NCBI GenBank assembly: GCA_034670405.1 | Contig: JAXDDX010000007.1 | Span: 113,501 to 177,500 of the forward strand | Source: Hoplostethus atlanticus | Lineage: Eukaryota > Chordata > Actinopteri > Trachichthyiformes > Trachichthyidae | Direction of reading: 5' to 3' | Length of the DNA: 64,000 bases | Shown: in pieces, positions 50,235-62,328 of the stretch | Numbering within the stretch: position 1 is the first letter of the stretch | Layout of the letters: each line of letters begins with the position of its first letter | Notes under the pieces: model-generated | Told to the model about the DNA's origin: nothing | Databases searched by the model: none | The model's input: the letters and a program-made list of their open reading frames with translations, nothing else | Program-made: the position numbers and the translations under genes

Positions 50235-51562
50235 TCAGAATATGTAGTCAGACATGTCCATGGAGCAGTGTCTCTTAAAGAAGCAGTCGTCTTCATCCTC
50301 CTCCTCCTCCTCCCTGCTCCTCTTTCCATAGACAGAGCAGATGCCTCTGCTGAGTCCAGCCATGGGACTGGGGGACTTCCAGCTCACAGCAGGGTTGTGT
50401 GACTCCATGTCAGAGTCCAGATCAGAGACTCTAGGCCTCTTTTTGGGTCCAGTATTGGAGCAGTAGGGCCTCACCTCCTCCTCCTCCTCCTCCTCCTCCT
50501 CTTCCTCCCTGCTCCTCTTTCCATAGACAGAGCAGATGCCTCTGCTGAGTCCAGCCATGGGACTGGGGGACTTCCAGCTCACAACAAGGTGGTATGACTC
50601 TATGTCAGAGTCCAGATCAGACTCTAGGGGAGCTGGCTCCTCATCCTCATCTTCATCATCAGCATCGTAGTTGAGGTAGAGATGTGAAGAGTTGAAGATG
50701 GTATGATGGCAATATGATGGAGCAACAGCCCACAGCACATCTCCCTCCTCCTCCTCCTCACTGTAAGATGGTAAGATGAGGTCAGGTGGGGTCAGACATT
50801 TCTCCACTATTTCTTCCTCCTCCTCCTCTTCCTCCCTCCTCCTCTTTCCACAGACTCTGGCCAGTCCAGAGCAGATGCCTCTGCTGGGTCCAGCCATGGG
50901 ACTGGGGGACTTCCAGCTCACAACAGGGTTGTATGACTCCATGTCAGAGTCCAGATCAGACTTTAGGGGAGCTGGCTCCTCATCCTCATCTTCATTATCA
51001 GCATCATAGTTGAGGTAGAGAGGTGAAGAGGTGAAGATGGTATGATGGCAACTTGATGGAGCAACAGCCCCTAGCACATCTTCCTCCTCACTATTCTTCT
51101 CCTCCTCCTCCTCACTGTAAGATGGTAAGATGATGTCAGGTGGGGTCAGATGTTTCTCCACTATCTGTTCCTCTTCCTCCTCCTCCTTTTCCTCCTCTAT
51201 TGATGTTGACTCTGAGGATGAGTCTGATGGAGGGTTCTCTTCATCGACCACCTCAGGAGATTCATCTTCTACCTCATTATCAATCAATATGATCTGTACA
51301 TGGATGGTCACCACGGGACGTTCAACGTACCAGACTAAAAGAACAAAAAGAGAGTTAGTTCATCACCAGTGAAGACGTGGCTAGAGAGACTTCTTCAGAT
51401 AAATGTCAGATAAACATCATCTCTTGATGGGCCACAGACACCCAGTTGTATTCTGATTTGTTTTGCCTCCTTTTGTTGTTAGTTTACTAAAAATGTTGAA
51501 AACTCACCACACGGTGGATTTAATGAAAGGTTGGGGCTCATCTCAACAGTCAGAAATGCCAT
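50235..51562 (-). CDS. two-exon gene for a Glu-rich protein of three tandem units, family not recognised
   Basis: I do not recognise this gene. On the - strand, exon 1 is 51562-51508 (18 codons plus one base, MAFLTVEMSPNLSLNPPC). It ends at a strong donor, gtgagt. A 173-bp intron follows, and exon 2 (51334-50235) begins after ttttgttcttttag. The junction makes a Val codon and stays open (VWYVERPVVTIHVQ…), for 384 residues in all. The ATG has purine at -3 and G at +4, and an in-frame TAA lies four codons upstream. The protein has a short head, then unit A (about 76-193), unit B (194-305) and a shorter unit C (306-384). Shared motifs are LTPPD.ILPSYSEEEE, CHHTIF, LYLNYDAD, SDLDSDMES and VSWKSPSPMAG.SRGICS, each followed by poly-Glu. 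PKKRPRV near residue 315 resembles a nuclear localisation signal. There is no signal peptide or membrane segment. A nuclear acidic scaffold or chromatin role is only a guess. Confidence 0.7.
51335..51507 (-). other. intron of the acidic-repeat gene
   Basis: This 173-bp intron runs from GTGAGT to a TTTTGTTCTTTTAG acceptor in - orientation. The flanking exons join in phase 1 without a stop. Confidence 0.65.
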
Positions 51563-51599
51563 CTCCAGATCTTATGGGAAACAAGCTGTTCAATGTGTT

Positions 51600-51930
51600 C
51601 ATGCAGGAGATAATATTTTTGGGTTTGTGTGTGTAGGTGGAGAGAGCGGTAGCGGTAGCGGTAGCGCTAGCTGTTGTTGCCAGGGAGAAAGTTGCATCCC
51701 ATATGCAGAACACAACACTGTGGAGAGAAATTGGTGTCTGTTCCTCTTCTACGATGGATTTCTCCCTGTGCGACTGTTGAACGTCAGTCTAGAAAGAAGC
51801 CCTTGTTCTTTGATGCTGAGGGACTGACACCAAAACCTGATTTATTTTAGATAAAAACTAGTAGCTGCTCTGGAAATGTCTCGATGGGATGCTTTCTAAC
51901 AGTGTTAAAGTGTTTTAGGGTGGATTTGTC
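51600..51930 (+). repeat. interspersed repeat family R1, copy 3
   Basis: It contains a GGTAGC mini-repeat (gagcggtagcggtagcggta), atatgcagaacacaacactg, ggatttctccctgtgcgact, gactgacaccaaaacctgat and gttaaagtgttttagggtgg. It is inverted relative to copy 4 and lies just 5' of the acidic-repeat gene's start codon. Confidence 0.8.
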
Positions 51931-52394
51931 CTTTCATTCATTCACAGACTGACACACACACACATTACTGTGGCACATTATTTAAGGGGAGTTGCTCTCC
52001 TGAGCTAGGCAGGCCTTCAGTATGAGCTGATCTGTATACAAAGCACCCTGTCAGTCACGTCACTGTTAGGATCATCAGTTCAAAATGTCAATCTCGCAAC
52101 TTTCTTACTTACTCTACCTCCATCTCCCAGAAACACTGCTCCTGACAGGAAACAGTCTAAAGGCAGTGATACACAGGATTTAATCATTTTGTGTGTTAAT
52201 AGGGGCTTTCTTTTCCATCTGATTTGCCCTAAAACTGTCCTCTGGTATCAGTACTCTAAAGGGCCTAATAGGAAACATTTTAAGCCAATGTAGCTGGGCA
52301 GTTTGGACATTTTGACAATTATTCCCAACAGTGCTTTCTTTTGCTTCCCTTAAAGCCCATTATGGTCTTGAATTTGTCCCCGTTGCCTACCTGC

Positions 52395-52765
52395 ATCCTT
52401 TATCCCAGGTTTTGGTGTCAGCCCCTCAGAATCAAAGAGCTTATTTCTACACTCACCGTTTTGCACCGACGTTCAACAATCACACAGGGAGAAATCCACG
52501 GTAGAGGAGGAAGAGACAACGATTTCTCCACCGACAGTGTTGTGTTCTGCATAAGGGATGCAACTCTTGCTCTTTTTCTCGCTGTCAACAACAGCTAGCG
52601 CTCTCTCCACCTACACACGCAAATATTTTTCCAAATATTCATTTCTCATTTCTCCAATTTCAAAGTCATTCTGGGAAATAACCTAACCTAAGTAGAAATA
52701 GACACGGCAGGATGAGGGAAAGTAACTTACAACACTTCATCACAACATTTCCAAGTATCCACGGG
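52395..52765 (-). repeat. interspersed repeat family R1, copy 4
   Basis: The complement of copy 3 over about 230 bp (gttttggtgtcagcccctca, agggagaaatccacggtaga, agtgttgtgttctgcataag). It continues into the block shared with copies 1 and 2 (agtcattctgggaaata, aagtagaaatagacacggca). Confidence 0.8.
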
Positions 52766-53056
52766 TGGATTTTTCCTTACATAGTGGCCTGTTAATAACT
52801 CTCTGGTCAACCAATACACAACACTATGAAATGGTCAGATGGAGGATGTCAACACATCTGCAAAAACGATAGTAAAACATAAGCAATTCTTAAACCTTTT
52901 TCATCCCAGGGCACAATTTTAAGAATTTTTGCTTGTGACTTATTTTGTGTTCTGACCCATATTTTATGAAACAGCGCTGTAAGATGCTTTCAAGTGTGTA
53001 CTGCCCAAAAAAATAGACCTGGGTTTTAATTATAGCAGGGATTGTTGTGAATCATA

Positions 53057-53096
<40 letters not shown>

Positions 53097-53127
53097 GTGT
53101 GTGTGTGTGTGTGTGTGTGCGTGTGTG

Positions 53128-53163
<36 letters not shown>

Positions 53164-53295
53164 AGACATTCCTGCCTGGACCCTGGGGAGAGAGGAGCTT
53201 TGATCAGCCCAAGGCAACACGGAGAGAGAAACAGTGGATTTAGTCTAGAGAGGGTAGACACAGTCACAATGGGAAAACACAAACATAGATGCAGA

Positions 53296-53334
<39 letters not shown>

Positions 53335-56300
53335 CGCCTTGTTTCTCATAGGTCTATTATCACAAAGATGAATGCAATGTCTTTCGTTATCTTCCACATA
53401 CGAGTCCTCATACAATAAAAGCGCAGTCCCACAAACCCTAGGAGACCCGTGATGGGCTTTGATAATAGTATTGACAGGTTGGGGACACAAATAGCCCAGC
53501 TATACATCTATCCCTCACAGTACAGTTTTATACTAGCAGATTGTTAGGAGGCAGCAACCTGCCACTGGGGACAGAAGCCAATATGAATGACAGCCAACTA
53601 TACTTCCTGTACGGCGTGCCTCTGTCGTATCCTCTAATAATAATAGAAATAACATTTCTTCGTAGAGTATCTGAGTGAAAGTAACCCTGAGGAGATAATT
53701 GGCCAATCTGTGCCACCATGTTGGATTCCAATCTTTTGTTAGGGGCAGGAAGTGGGGTGTCATACAAAGGTGCTGAGTTGTACCTTTTGTCGCAGCGATG
53801 AAAGGTACACCTCTGCCAATTTCTGACAAAGTACCTTTATTCCTTTAAACCTCATACCATTCATTTTGCCCAGTAGCCAATCCTTTTTGTCTGCTGACAG
53901 AAATATCAAATGCCCAGCTCCATCGCTTGTGAGGCTCTTTCATTTCTCCGGCTCCAAATCAGCGCCAGGACCTCGTGTATAAGAACATTTTTTCTTTTTA
54001 AAGTGTTATATCAATGGGCTTCATCCCTTGGCTTTGATTATGAGACACCCGGGTAAGATGCCTGACTTACTGGGTCACTGTGGCACGGAAACATCTTCCA
54101 TCTTCCAGACTTTCACAGCATTTTGGGTACGTAAAAAAAAAAAAACATGGCGGAAAGCTACTACTATTACTACTAGGATCATCATTTCTTCCCCCCCGTA
54201 GTAAAAGTAACCCCAGTCAAATAGAGAAAGGGGTAGCTGACAACGGCATGTTTTCGTACTTCTGTTCTGTAGGCGGGAGACCAAACCAAACTGGTTCATT
54301 CATGCAGACAGGGAGACTCAAAGATCCTTGCACAGAAGACGGTCGCACTCAACAGGCAGAATGTTTTGCAATAAGTAATTGAATTTCATGACGGACAAAA
54401 GGATTTCAACCCTCGTGGCCCGTTTACATGCACAGAGAAAACCGACTATTGGCCAGACTCTACTTGAGGTCTACTGGGGTTCAGGTGTTTGCTGTGTTTA
54501 TATGGAGCTTTGATAGCCTGCCATTGTGCCCTTTTTTCCTATGAATAAACCACTTAACAGAATATTCCTCCCCCCCACAGGTGTCCCACCCACTGACAGA
54601 ACAGTGCAGCAGCAAAAAAAGTATGAAAAGCCCACATCACCACACGCATCTATTGGACTGAGGTTGTTTTACTTTTACGACTTGAGTAACCGGGTTAAGA
54701 GCGGATTTCTCCCTGCGTGTAACGGTAGCCGCTGTCTGTGTTTGTCTGCGGATAGAAAACCCTAAATATACTTACATTTTGGCTTGTCTGAAGCACTAAA
54801 AGAGCCTTTTATAACCGGGGCTGTTCAAAACACTTACTTTACATTTAAACAAAGTCGACGGGTCACGTTCTCTCGAGGTCACAAAATCATTGTAAACGCT
54901 CCAGACGCTAATGGAAGTCATTGTAAATGATACGAGTGCTAGTGTTTCATTAGCTAGCTCATGTATCAGAGCCGAGGGCTATTTGTTTGTACAGTATATT
55001 CCCTGTAGTCTCTCTGCCTAAATACTAAGGCAGGACAGCTGGTTGCACTGTATTAGCATTTTCTTCATTAAAATTGCCTGTAATGAATGGCAACATTAAA
55101 TATCAAAACTGTACAATGTGGCCATGAGCAGACAACACAGATGGTGGAGACTAACGTCACAACACACAAGCTCAAATCACACTTCATCACATAGTGGTTT
55201 TAGTCTGCACAGGATGATGTTTGCAAATTGTAATGCGTGTGTGCATGTTCTTTTTTTTTTTCCCACTGAGATCCAGATCTCTTTTTCATTTTTGTTTCTG
55301 TTAGCCTACGGTGCTCCGCGTGGGTGTTTGTTACATGTGCAAATGCTTGTATGAGTTTTTTAATTCGACTTGTGTGCAGAATATTGTGCACCTTTTGTTT
55401 CTTTGTGTTGCAACGTGTGTAATCTCACGTGCAGCATTCATTCTATTTCATTCTATTCAAGCACAGATTCTGCACCGTCCCACGGCGATGACATACAGAC
55501 ATACAGGATCTCAGCTCTCTGCTTCATCCCTTCTATGGAGAATACAGCCACATCAGCAAACATAGCTTACAGTGTATTTCATCCACACACGAAGCACTGC
55601 TCGTACAGTATGTGTTGTCTTGTGATCATATAAAGATTTAGCTATGTATCTAAATGTAGCTATGTCGCTATGTACTGTACATATCGCTATATATACATCA
55701 CTACGTCAGCTGCTTGGTGTTCCTGTGATGTCAGCAAAACTCATCTGCAAACAAAGGTGACTATAGACGATTAAAACTGCTTTGAAGATTACGCCTACAT
55801 CACTGTCGCCAAGACGTCCTGCTACTTGCTCCTCCCGGTGAACAACTGGTAACCCCGCGCATCGCTTCAGTCTGTGGCATTTCACACAATATCTTAATAT
55901 CCGTCTTCTATCTCTGCGTCTGTTTACTGAGGTTTTGAGATCATCTTTCTCTTTTCTTTTCAACTACTTCCCGGTAACCTGTTCATATCTCGTACTGAGG
56001 AAGCGCGAATCTGCCATCATGCGATTGGAAAAATTGGAAGTGCAATGAACTTGCATGAGGATGTGATTTATTTTGTGTGTATTTGTTCACGTGCGGACAA
56101 GTAGAGCAATCCTCAGCCAGCTTTGGCTGTACTAGCTAGGTTGCTTCCACTGTGTGCCATTTTGAATCCCATCACGCTGCTCGTTCAAAGTGAGGCAGAC
56201 CTCTTCCTGTTTTGGTTGAGGCACTTCCTTTGTGCCATACATCAATCCTGCAGATTGTGCAGGAGTAAACATGATATATTGAGGTAAATATTCTACATAT

Positions 56301-59300
56301 AGCAGCTTTAACTACTGCTAAATAAAGAACAGAAGTGATTTGCACAAAACTTCACAGTGCCCGGGTGTGGAGGAGCGAAGAGTCACACTTCAGGTTGCCC
56401 TGGCTGAGTTTGACTCCTGAATGGTGCCGGGAGGCCACGGCTCCCCGAGACAAACACAGTTTGTTTTCTACCACATTCACCACGCCTCACCCTCAACCCT
56501 CGGGTGTCCCTGGAGGCTTCTGAGACAGACGGGAAATAATCAAAGCTGCGAGGTGCTGATGCCACACTTGCAACACGGAGCAAAAGAATTGAGACTCCCT
56601 TCACATGCACCTTGCTGATCTTCTGAGAGTGTTTGCTGTAATCCCAATGTGTATTTCTTTCCTCTGCTGAAGTGATTCTGACTGACTACATTGTCTTTGA
56701 TATGCTTGTCACTCTCTCCTCATTTTCTCCCTCAGATTTGATTGAGTCCTGTGATTCCCCCCGGACATGTGACACAGACAAAGATCTCACAGCTTTAGTT
56801 TAGGCTTCATTCTGGGAAGGGGTGGGGGGTCAGCGGTATGTATTTTTCTTTTTCTTTTTCTGCACTCAGCATGTATTTTATTCTTTGTTGATGCAAATGT
56901 TACAATAGCATTGCCTTACCTCTGTTGACATGCTACCTACTGCTACCATTTTTTCTCTTCACTCCCTGAACAAAAGTTGACAAACTCATTAATTTTGAAC
57001 AGGGACTGAATGTTGGGACTATTTGCTGTGACGCAGAAGCCGAGATGTTCGGCCAATCAAGACGTGGCTGTCTATTTCCATCTGGCAGCTAGTTTACCCA
57101 ACCAGCTTGGACTAATGCTGCCTTCAATTGCTGTCAAAAAAATCGTTGTTATGACCCCAACAAACTATTTTATTAGTATTGTTGTATAGTTCTGTTTTCA
57201 CTCTTTGTTTTACTCACACATTTCATTAATTCAATTTAAATGTGAATTTGATGCTTGACAGGTATTTTCTACTATTGGTGTATTATGCCATTATGCTGTT
57301 CCACCGAAAAATAGCTCTATGCTACTTGATCTGTAACATAAAACAACAATCCCCACAGAAACACTTTTGTTACAGGATCCATTTTGTTATTGTATTTTTG
57401 ACCAAAACCGACATGATGACGTATTTACAACGCCGAAACTCGTACGTAGGACGTAGGAGCTTACGAGGAGCAACTGAAGGCAGCGTATGTATCTACGGGT
57501 TCCACCTCCTTATTGCTCCTTATTTGGCAGGGAACTCACCTGTTTTCCACCGAGTTCCCCTGAGGCTGGGACCACCGTACACTAGGAGACCTCCTCTGGT
57601 TTCGGTGATAGATACAATGACAACCCACAGAAAGACTTCTTCAAGACTGTGGCTAAATAATAGGAGCCAGAGGAACTAAGTGCTTTGTGCAGATTCTGGT
57701 TAACTTGTGTGTAAGAGCTCCAAGGCGTCAGGAAAAGGGTTGAGTTGGCAGATCTTCATCATGTTCACATAAAGCAAACTAACTTGAGGGCCAATGAAGA
57801 CGCGACGACACGAGGTAATCGACGTCATCAGAGTCAGGTGAAAAAGAAGATGACGTAAGAAAAACTACTGGGCACAGGCCTTATTTTTATCTGCATCTAG
57901 CTACATTTTGTTTTCGCATCATTTCAGACAGAGTACAGGCTGGAAGTGATTTTGAAAGCCAGAAATCTCAGCGCCCGGTGAAGCCATTGATGAGTCACTG
58001 GTATTGATCGACTATCAGCCCCCCCACCCTGCTGGCTGTTTTGTGCTGTGGGGCCAGTAGAAATCTGACTTATTACACCTTTAACATCGCCTCAACCCTG
58101 ATCTCTCCCCAGCGCACGGGCTCACTCACATCTGGTATCCCGCAGCCTTTTCCCGATCATCAGCTGTAGATTCCGCAACGATTACTGGTCGCCTCCTGCG
58201 GAGCGGCCTTTCCGGTGGAGGCTGACAGAGGCTGGATCCATCCCCTTTCACCGTGCAAGGCAAACGCAGATGTTACCAGGGCTGAAGGTCCACTTAGAGC
58301 TAATCGCCTCAAACAGTCAGGCTGATGGAGATGGAAACCAGCCCTGCACTGTCTGCATTGATTTGACGGGGGAGGAAATATACGGGATGTGGGTTGGGAG
58401 CGGATGATGGTGTGTGTGTTTACAGATAGGGTTGTAGAATGGTATGCCGAGGTGTGTGTGTGTGTGTGTGTGTGTGTGGGGATCACAGTTCTGAAACACA
58501 CAGACTTGCTCAAACAAACAACTTTCTCTCTCTCTTTTTCTCTTTCTTTCCTTCTTTCCTCTCTCTCTGTGTCTCTCAACCCCGCTGTATTCCACTTTCA
58601 TCCTCTCTCGAGCTGAGGAACTTTTAACTGCAGCAATCCCCGGCGAGGAGGAGAAGGATAAAAGCCACTGAAGTGCGAAAACCCACTTGAGCCTGAAATC
58701 GCCCTCCATCCATCCTTGAGGCCATTCAGCTCCTCTCCTGCTTCCACTCCCTTTGTCCGTTTGAGGCCTTCTGGATCTTGGAGGTGTGGCTCTGCCGACA
58801 GCTACGCCCGGCCTTTTTGTGTGTGTAAAGTGTGTCTTGAAGTTTGGAAGACATCCACTGGAATCGAATCACCCTTCTACCCTTCAGCGACATTATTTTT
58901 GCCTTTCAGAATAAGATGCGGTATACTGAAGCACCTCTTTCTCTTTCAACCGGTTCCTCTTGAACTATCTGGTCTTCATTCAAAGGCCTAGAGGAGTGTT
59001 TTTTTCTGACAATGGAACATTGTGTGAACTTAAGTGTGTGTGTGTGTGTGTGCTTCACCGCTTGTGTGTATTGTATGTGATTTCAAGAAGTGCCACGGCA
59101 CACTTCAGCTTACACTGAACAAATGCTGCCTGGGCGCTAGGAGGAAACTTAGCAGGGAGCTTTGATGTCGAACGGAGTTGGCCCGGTGTCAAACACAAGG
59201 AAAGTGCGAGTGAAGGAAGATATTTTATTCTCTCTTTCTTTGTCAAGGCTGTTGGCATGGTGTGTCACAGTAAGGGTGTGAAGCTACTGCAGGTGCAGCT

Positions 59301-59930
59301 ACCATACGGCTAAGAACCACCTGCATCACCTCTTGATCCCACTAACATAGTGTTGTTCTCTCTCTCTCTATACGTCCAGCGTTCCAAGCGGTTGCAGGCT
59401 AACTTCTTGCCCTGTGTTATGATTACATTATCGGCCCTTCCCAGAATGAATCACTTCAGGCTGGAGACAGCTGCACAGTCGGGGTCCTTGGAGGCACGCT
59501 TCACTTCTTCAGCACTTTCTCCCTCCCCTCTCCTCCCGCTTCTCCTCTCCTCCCCTCCAGATTAATCTCTCAGAGCAGCCCTGCTGAAAGGCGTCCCGGT
59601 TTGGGGCGCCGCACAGCCAGCATTATAAATGACTCTGATCTCACACCACCACCAGGATTCGGTTTTAAGGTGTGTGTGTGTGTGTGTGTGTGTGTTGTGA
59701 AGCCCTTTGCTGCTTAATGCTGTATAACAAGCAGCACACTGCGACGTGCTGCGTTCTGCCCACGCTGCCTTGTTAGCAGCCCATCAGATCAAAATCAGGC
59801 TAAATAGTCTGTGGAGACATCAGGTCATTGTCACGCTGCACCGTCGCACATCTCTCACACGATATGGGAACCAGCGCTGAAGTACTCCTACGTATCTGCT
59901 GAAATCCCCACCCTGGTAGTGAATTTTATT
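52766..59930. other. intergenic sequence, no gene supported
   Basis: Long open frames here (e.g. 57242-57679 and 58160-58579) lack recognisable domains or splice context. It contains the microsatellites listed separately. A unique-looking stretch at about 58150-58400 could be conserved non-coding DNA. Confidence 0.45.
53059..53161. repeat. (GT)n microsatellite, interrupted
   Basis: About 100 bp of GT with a few GTAGGT interruptions. An opposite CA run (53298-53332) lies about 140 bp further on. Confidence 0.95.
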
Positions 59931-59934
59931 TACA

Positions 59935-60180
59935 GTCTTTAGGCGATGAAACTTTAATGATCCCTGTGGGGAAATTGGTTCGGCACAGCAGCGGGGGAAT
60001 CGGATACGTACAGGCAGATAAGAGTAAGACAAATAGAGCAGGGAAGATAATACAACACAAATAATTGCAACAAATGGTTACAACGATCAAATGTATTGAG
60101 AATAATGCAGCGGACGTGCAAGTGGGCATTGCTACCTATTCACGTTATCGGGTGTACATGTACAGATAAGAGTACTGACG
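59935..60180. mobile_element. LINE 3'-end fragment (antisense)
   Basis: aactttaatgatccctgtgg followed by ggaaattggttcggcacagc is the complement of a common fish LINE 3' end. No reverse-transcriptase frame is visible. Confidence 0.5.
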
Positions 60181-62285
60181 TGCAAGTGTGCATTGTTAGC
60201 ATTATACTGTCTATTGTGGGCTATTTTATACAGCCAATTTTATAACGTTGCATTTTGGCGGCCCCAAGTGGCAGCAAGAGGTATTGTGACTTTTAAGAAA
60301 TCTCTGTAAACTGCGCATTTGTCCGACCTAATATTCTTTGACGGAGCGCTTTTTTTTTTTTTTGCTCATTTTGATTTGTTTTGATTCATCACTTCCTGTG
60401 CGCGAAAAGAAGATTTCCCACCAGCGATCATACCCGACACCTGAAATTAATTTGGGCAAACATGGCAAATCTATGGGGGCTGAATTAGTGGAGATGGACG
60501 CTCTTCTCTGCTGCAGCCCAACGTTTTTTTTTCCATTTTTTAAACATAAAAGTCTTACTTAGCGCAACTTTAAACACACTTAGAGTTTATGAATTAACTT
60601 TGAAATGCTGTGTGAGTTTCAAATTATGTTGTTTTATTGGAGATTGAATTTGCTAACTTCCTGTTTCCTGTTTAAACGGCATTACCTTTTACCGCTGGTT
60701 CCATAGCCAATTTCCTCTCCTGCCTGTCGTGATTCAGTTTACCTCAGGTTGTAGGCTGTTTCTGCGAGTCCTCTTCACTCAACGTACAGAGGCGGTGTTA
60801 CGGAAACTATTGTGTATGTGTGGACCGTTCCCGCTCTGCTGTTGCTGATGTGTCGGAGCTCGCTTTGAAAGAGAAATATGTTAATGCGAAAAAAGAGATG
60901 CGGCAACTCTTGACACACACAAGCACCGAAGCACAAAGTCACACACACACACAAATTCACATCCCCACAACACCCCACACATAATTATCTGAACTAACAC
61001 ACACCCTGTGGAGACAGAGACAAAAACCCCTCCATCTCAGTCACAGGAATTTTTTTATTAATAAGCCTGGGTGTTTGCGTTCCTGCAGGGGTGGGTAGTG
61101 CCATTCTGCCTGGCATACTGATGGTGGTACAACACCTCTGTTCCATTGTCACTCAGACGGCGTTGCTCTCCCTCTCCCTCGCCATCCCCCATGGAAATAC
61201 GCCTCTAATTAGAACAGCAACACACTGGCACGGCATGCAGGGAAGGGAAAAGCAGTGTGTGTGTGTGTGCATGTGTGCGTGCAACCGGTGGGTTTGTGTA
61301 GCAGCGAGAGACGGGGACGAACGCTAACAGCAAGGGAGGGAGCGATTGGGGGAAAAAGCCAGGGCCACTAAGCAAAGTGAGAAAGACGAAGAAGACATGA
61401 AGGGGAGAAGGACTTCCACTGTGTTCAGTGGATAAAATATAATTAGACAAATAAGAAAAGGCAGAAGCCAATAAAAAAAAAAACACAGAGACGTCCCAGA
61501 TGTTCGCTTCCCAGGGTCTTGGAGACAAACCTGCTTCTGGGCAGCGTAGACGAGTCCCCCCGAAGAGTAGCGGCGTGCTGCTACCACAGCAAACTCATGC
61601 CAATCAGCCGAGGGGTCAACACAACATTTGGTCATGCAATCGTGAAAGACATCCATCACGTTAAAACTCCTGACATACATGTCTGGGTGCTCCCTCTATT
61701 GGTTCAGATCCCCCTTTGATGCGTTCATGTAATTGTGTCTGATGTCACCGATGCAGGAGGTGTCACCCCTGCTCCTTTCTCTGCTCCCGTCTCCCCTGTT
61801 CTCCGCGTAGACTGCCGAGCTTCACCGCTGCATCATTTAAACCAGAAATGTACAACGCATCACTTCCTGTGAGGATTTTTTCCCCCCAGGACCTGTGTAT
61901 CGATCAGATAGAGCCGCAACATGTTATGTGAAAATGTTGCAGATTATTAGCCTGAGCGGTCAACAATCAACAACGCAGAAAAAAGGATGGTACGCTGGCA
62001 CGACGCTCCCTCGGTGTCTATTCCAAAGTTGTGGCAGCAATGCCTCAACCTCTATCAGTCTTCATCGAGTTTTCCTTATTTTTTATCGATTCATGCTGCA
62101 ATACCAAGCAGCTGGCCTTCTTCTTTTTGGAGGGGCATACATTATCTTCTTGCAACATCAGCAAACCCCCCCCCCCACAAAGCACTGAGTCACTTTCCAT
62201 GTTTAGAAGTAGAGCAATTCAGAGTTAACTGTACAGCAACACAGAGGTAGAGACTGAATTGGCATTTGTGCATGTGTATCTGAGG

Positions 62286-62328
<43 letters not shown>

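Noticed and set aside
53026..53327. Thr-His and Cys-Val repeat frames
   Set aside because: Translations of CA/GT microsatellites. Many similar ones occur across the window.
57242..57679. 145-codon + frame
   Set aside because: AT-rich first half, no domain, and a likely chance open frame in non-coding DNA.
61324..61680. 118-codon - frame starting MYVRSFNVMDVFHDC
   Set aside because: No recognisable domain, and the second half is low-complexity hydrophobic sequence.
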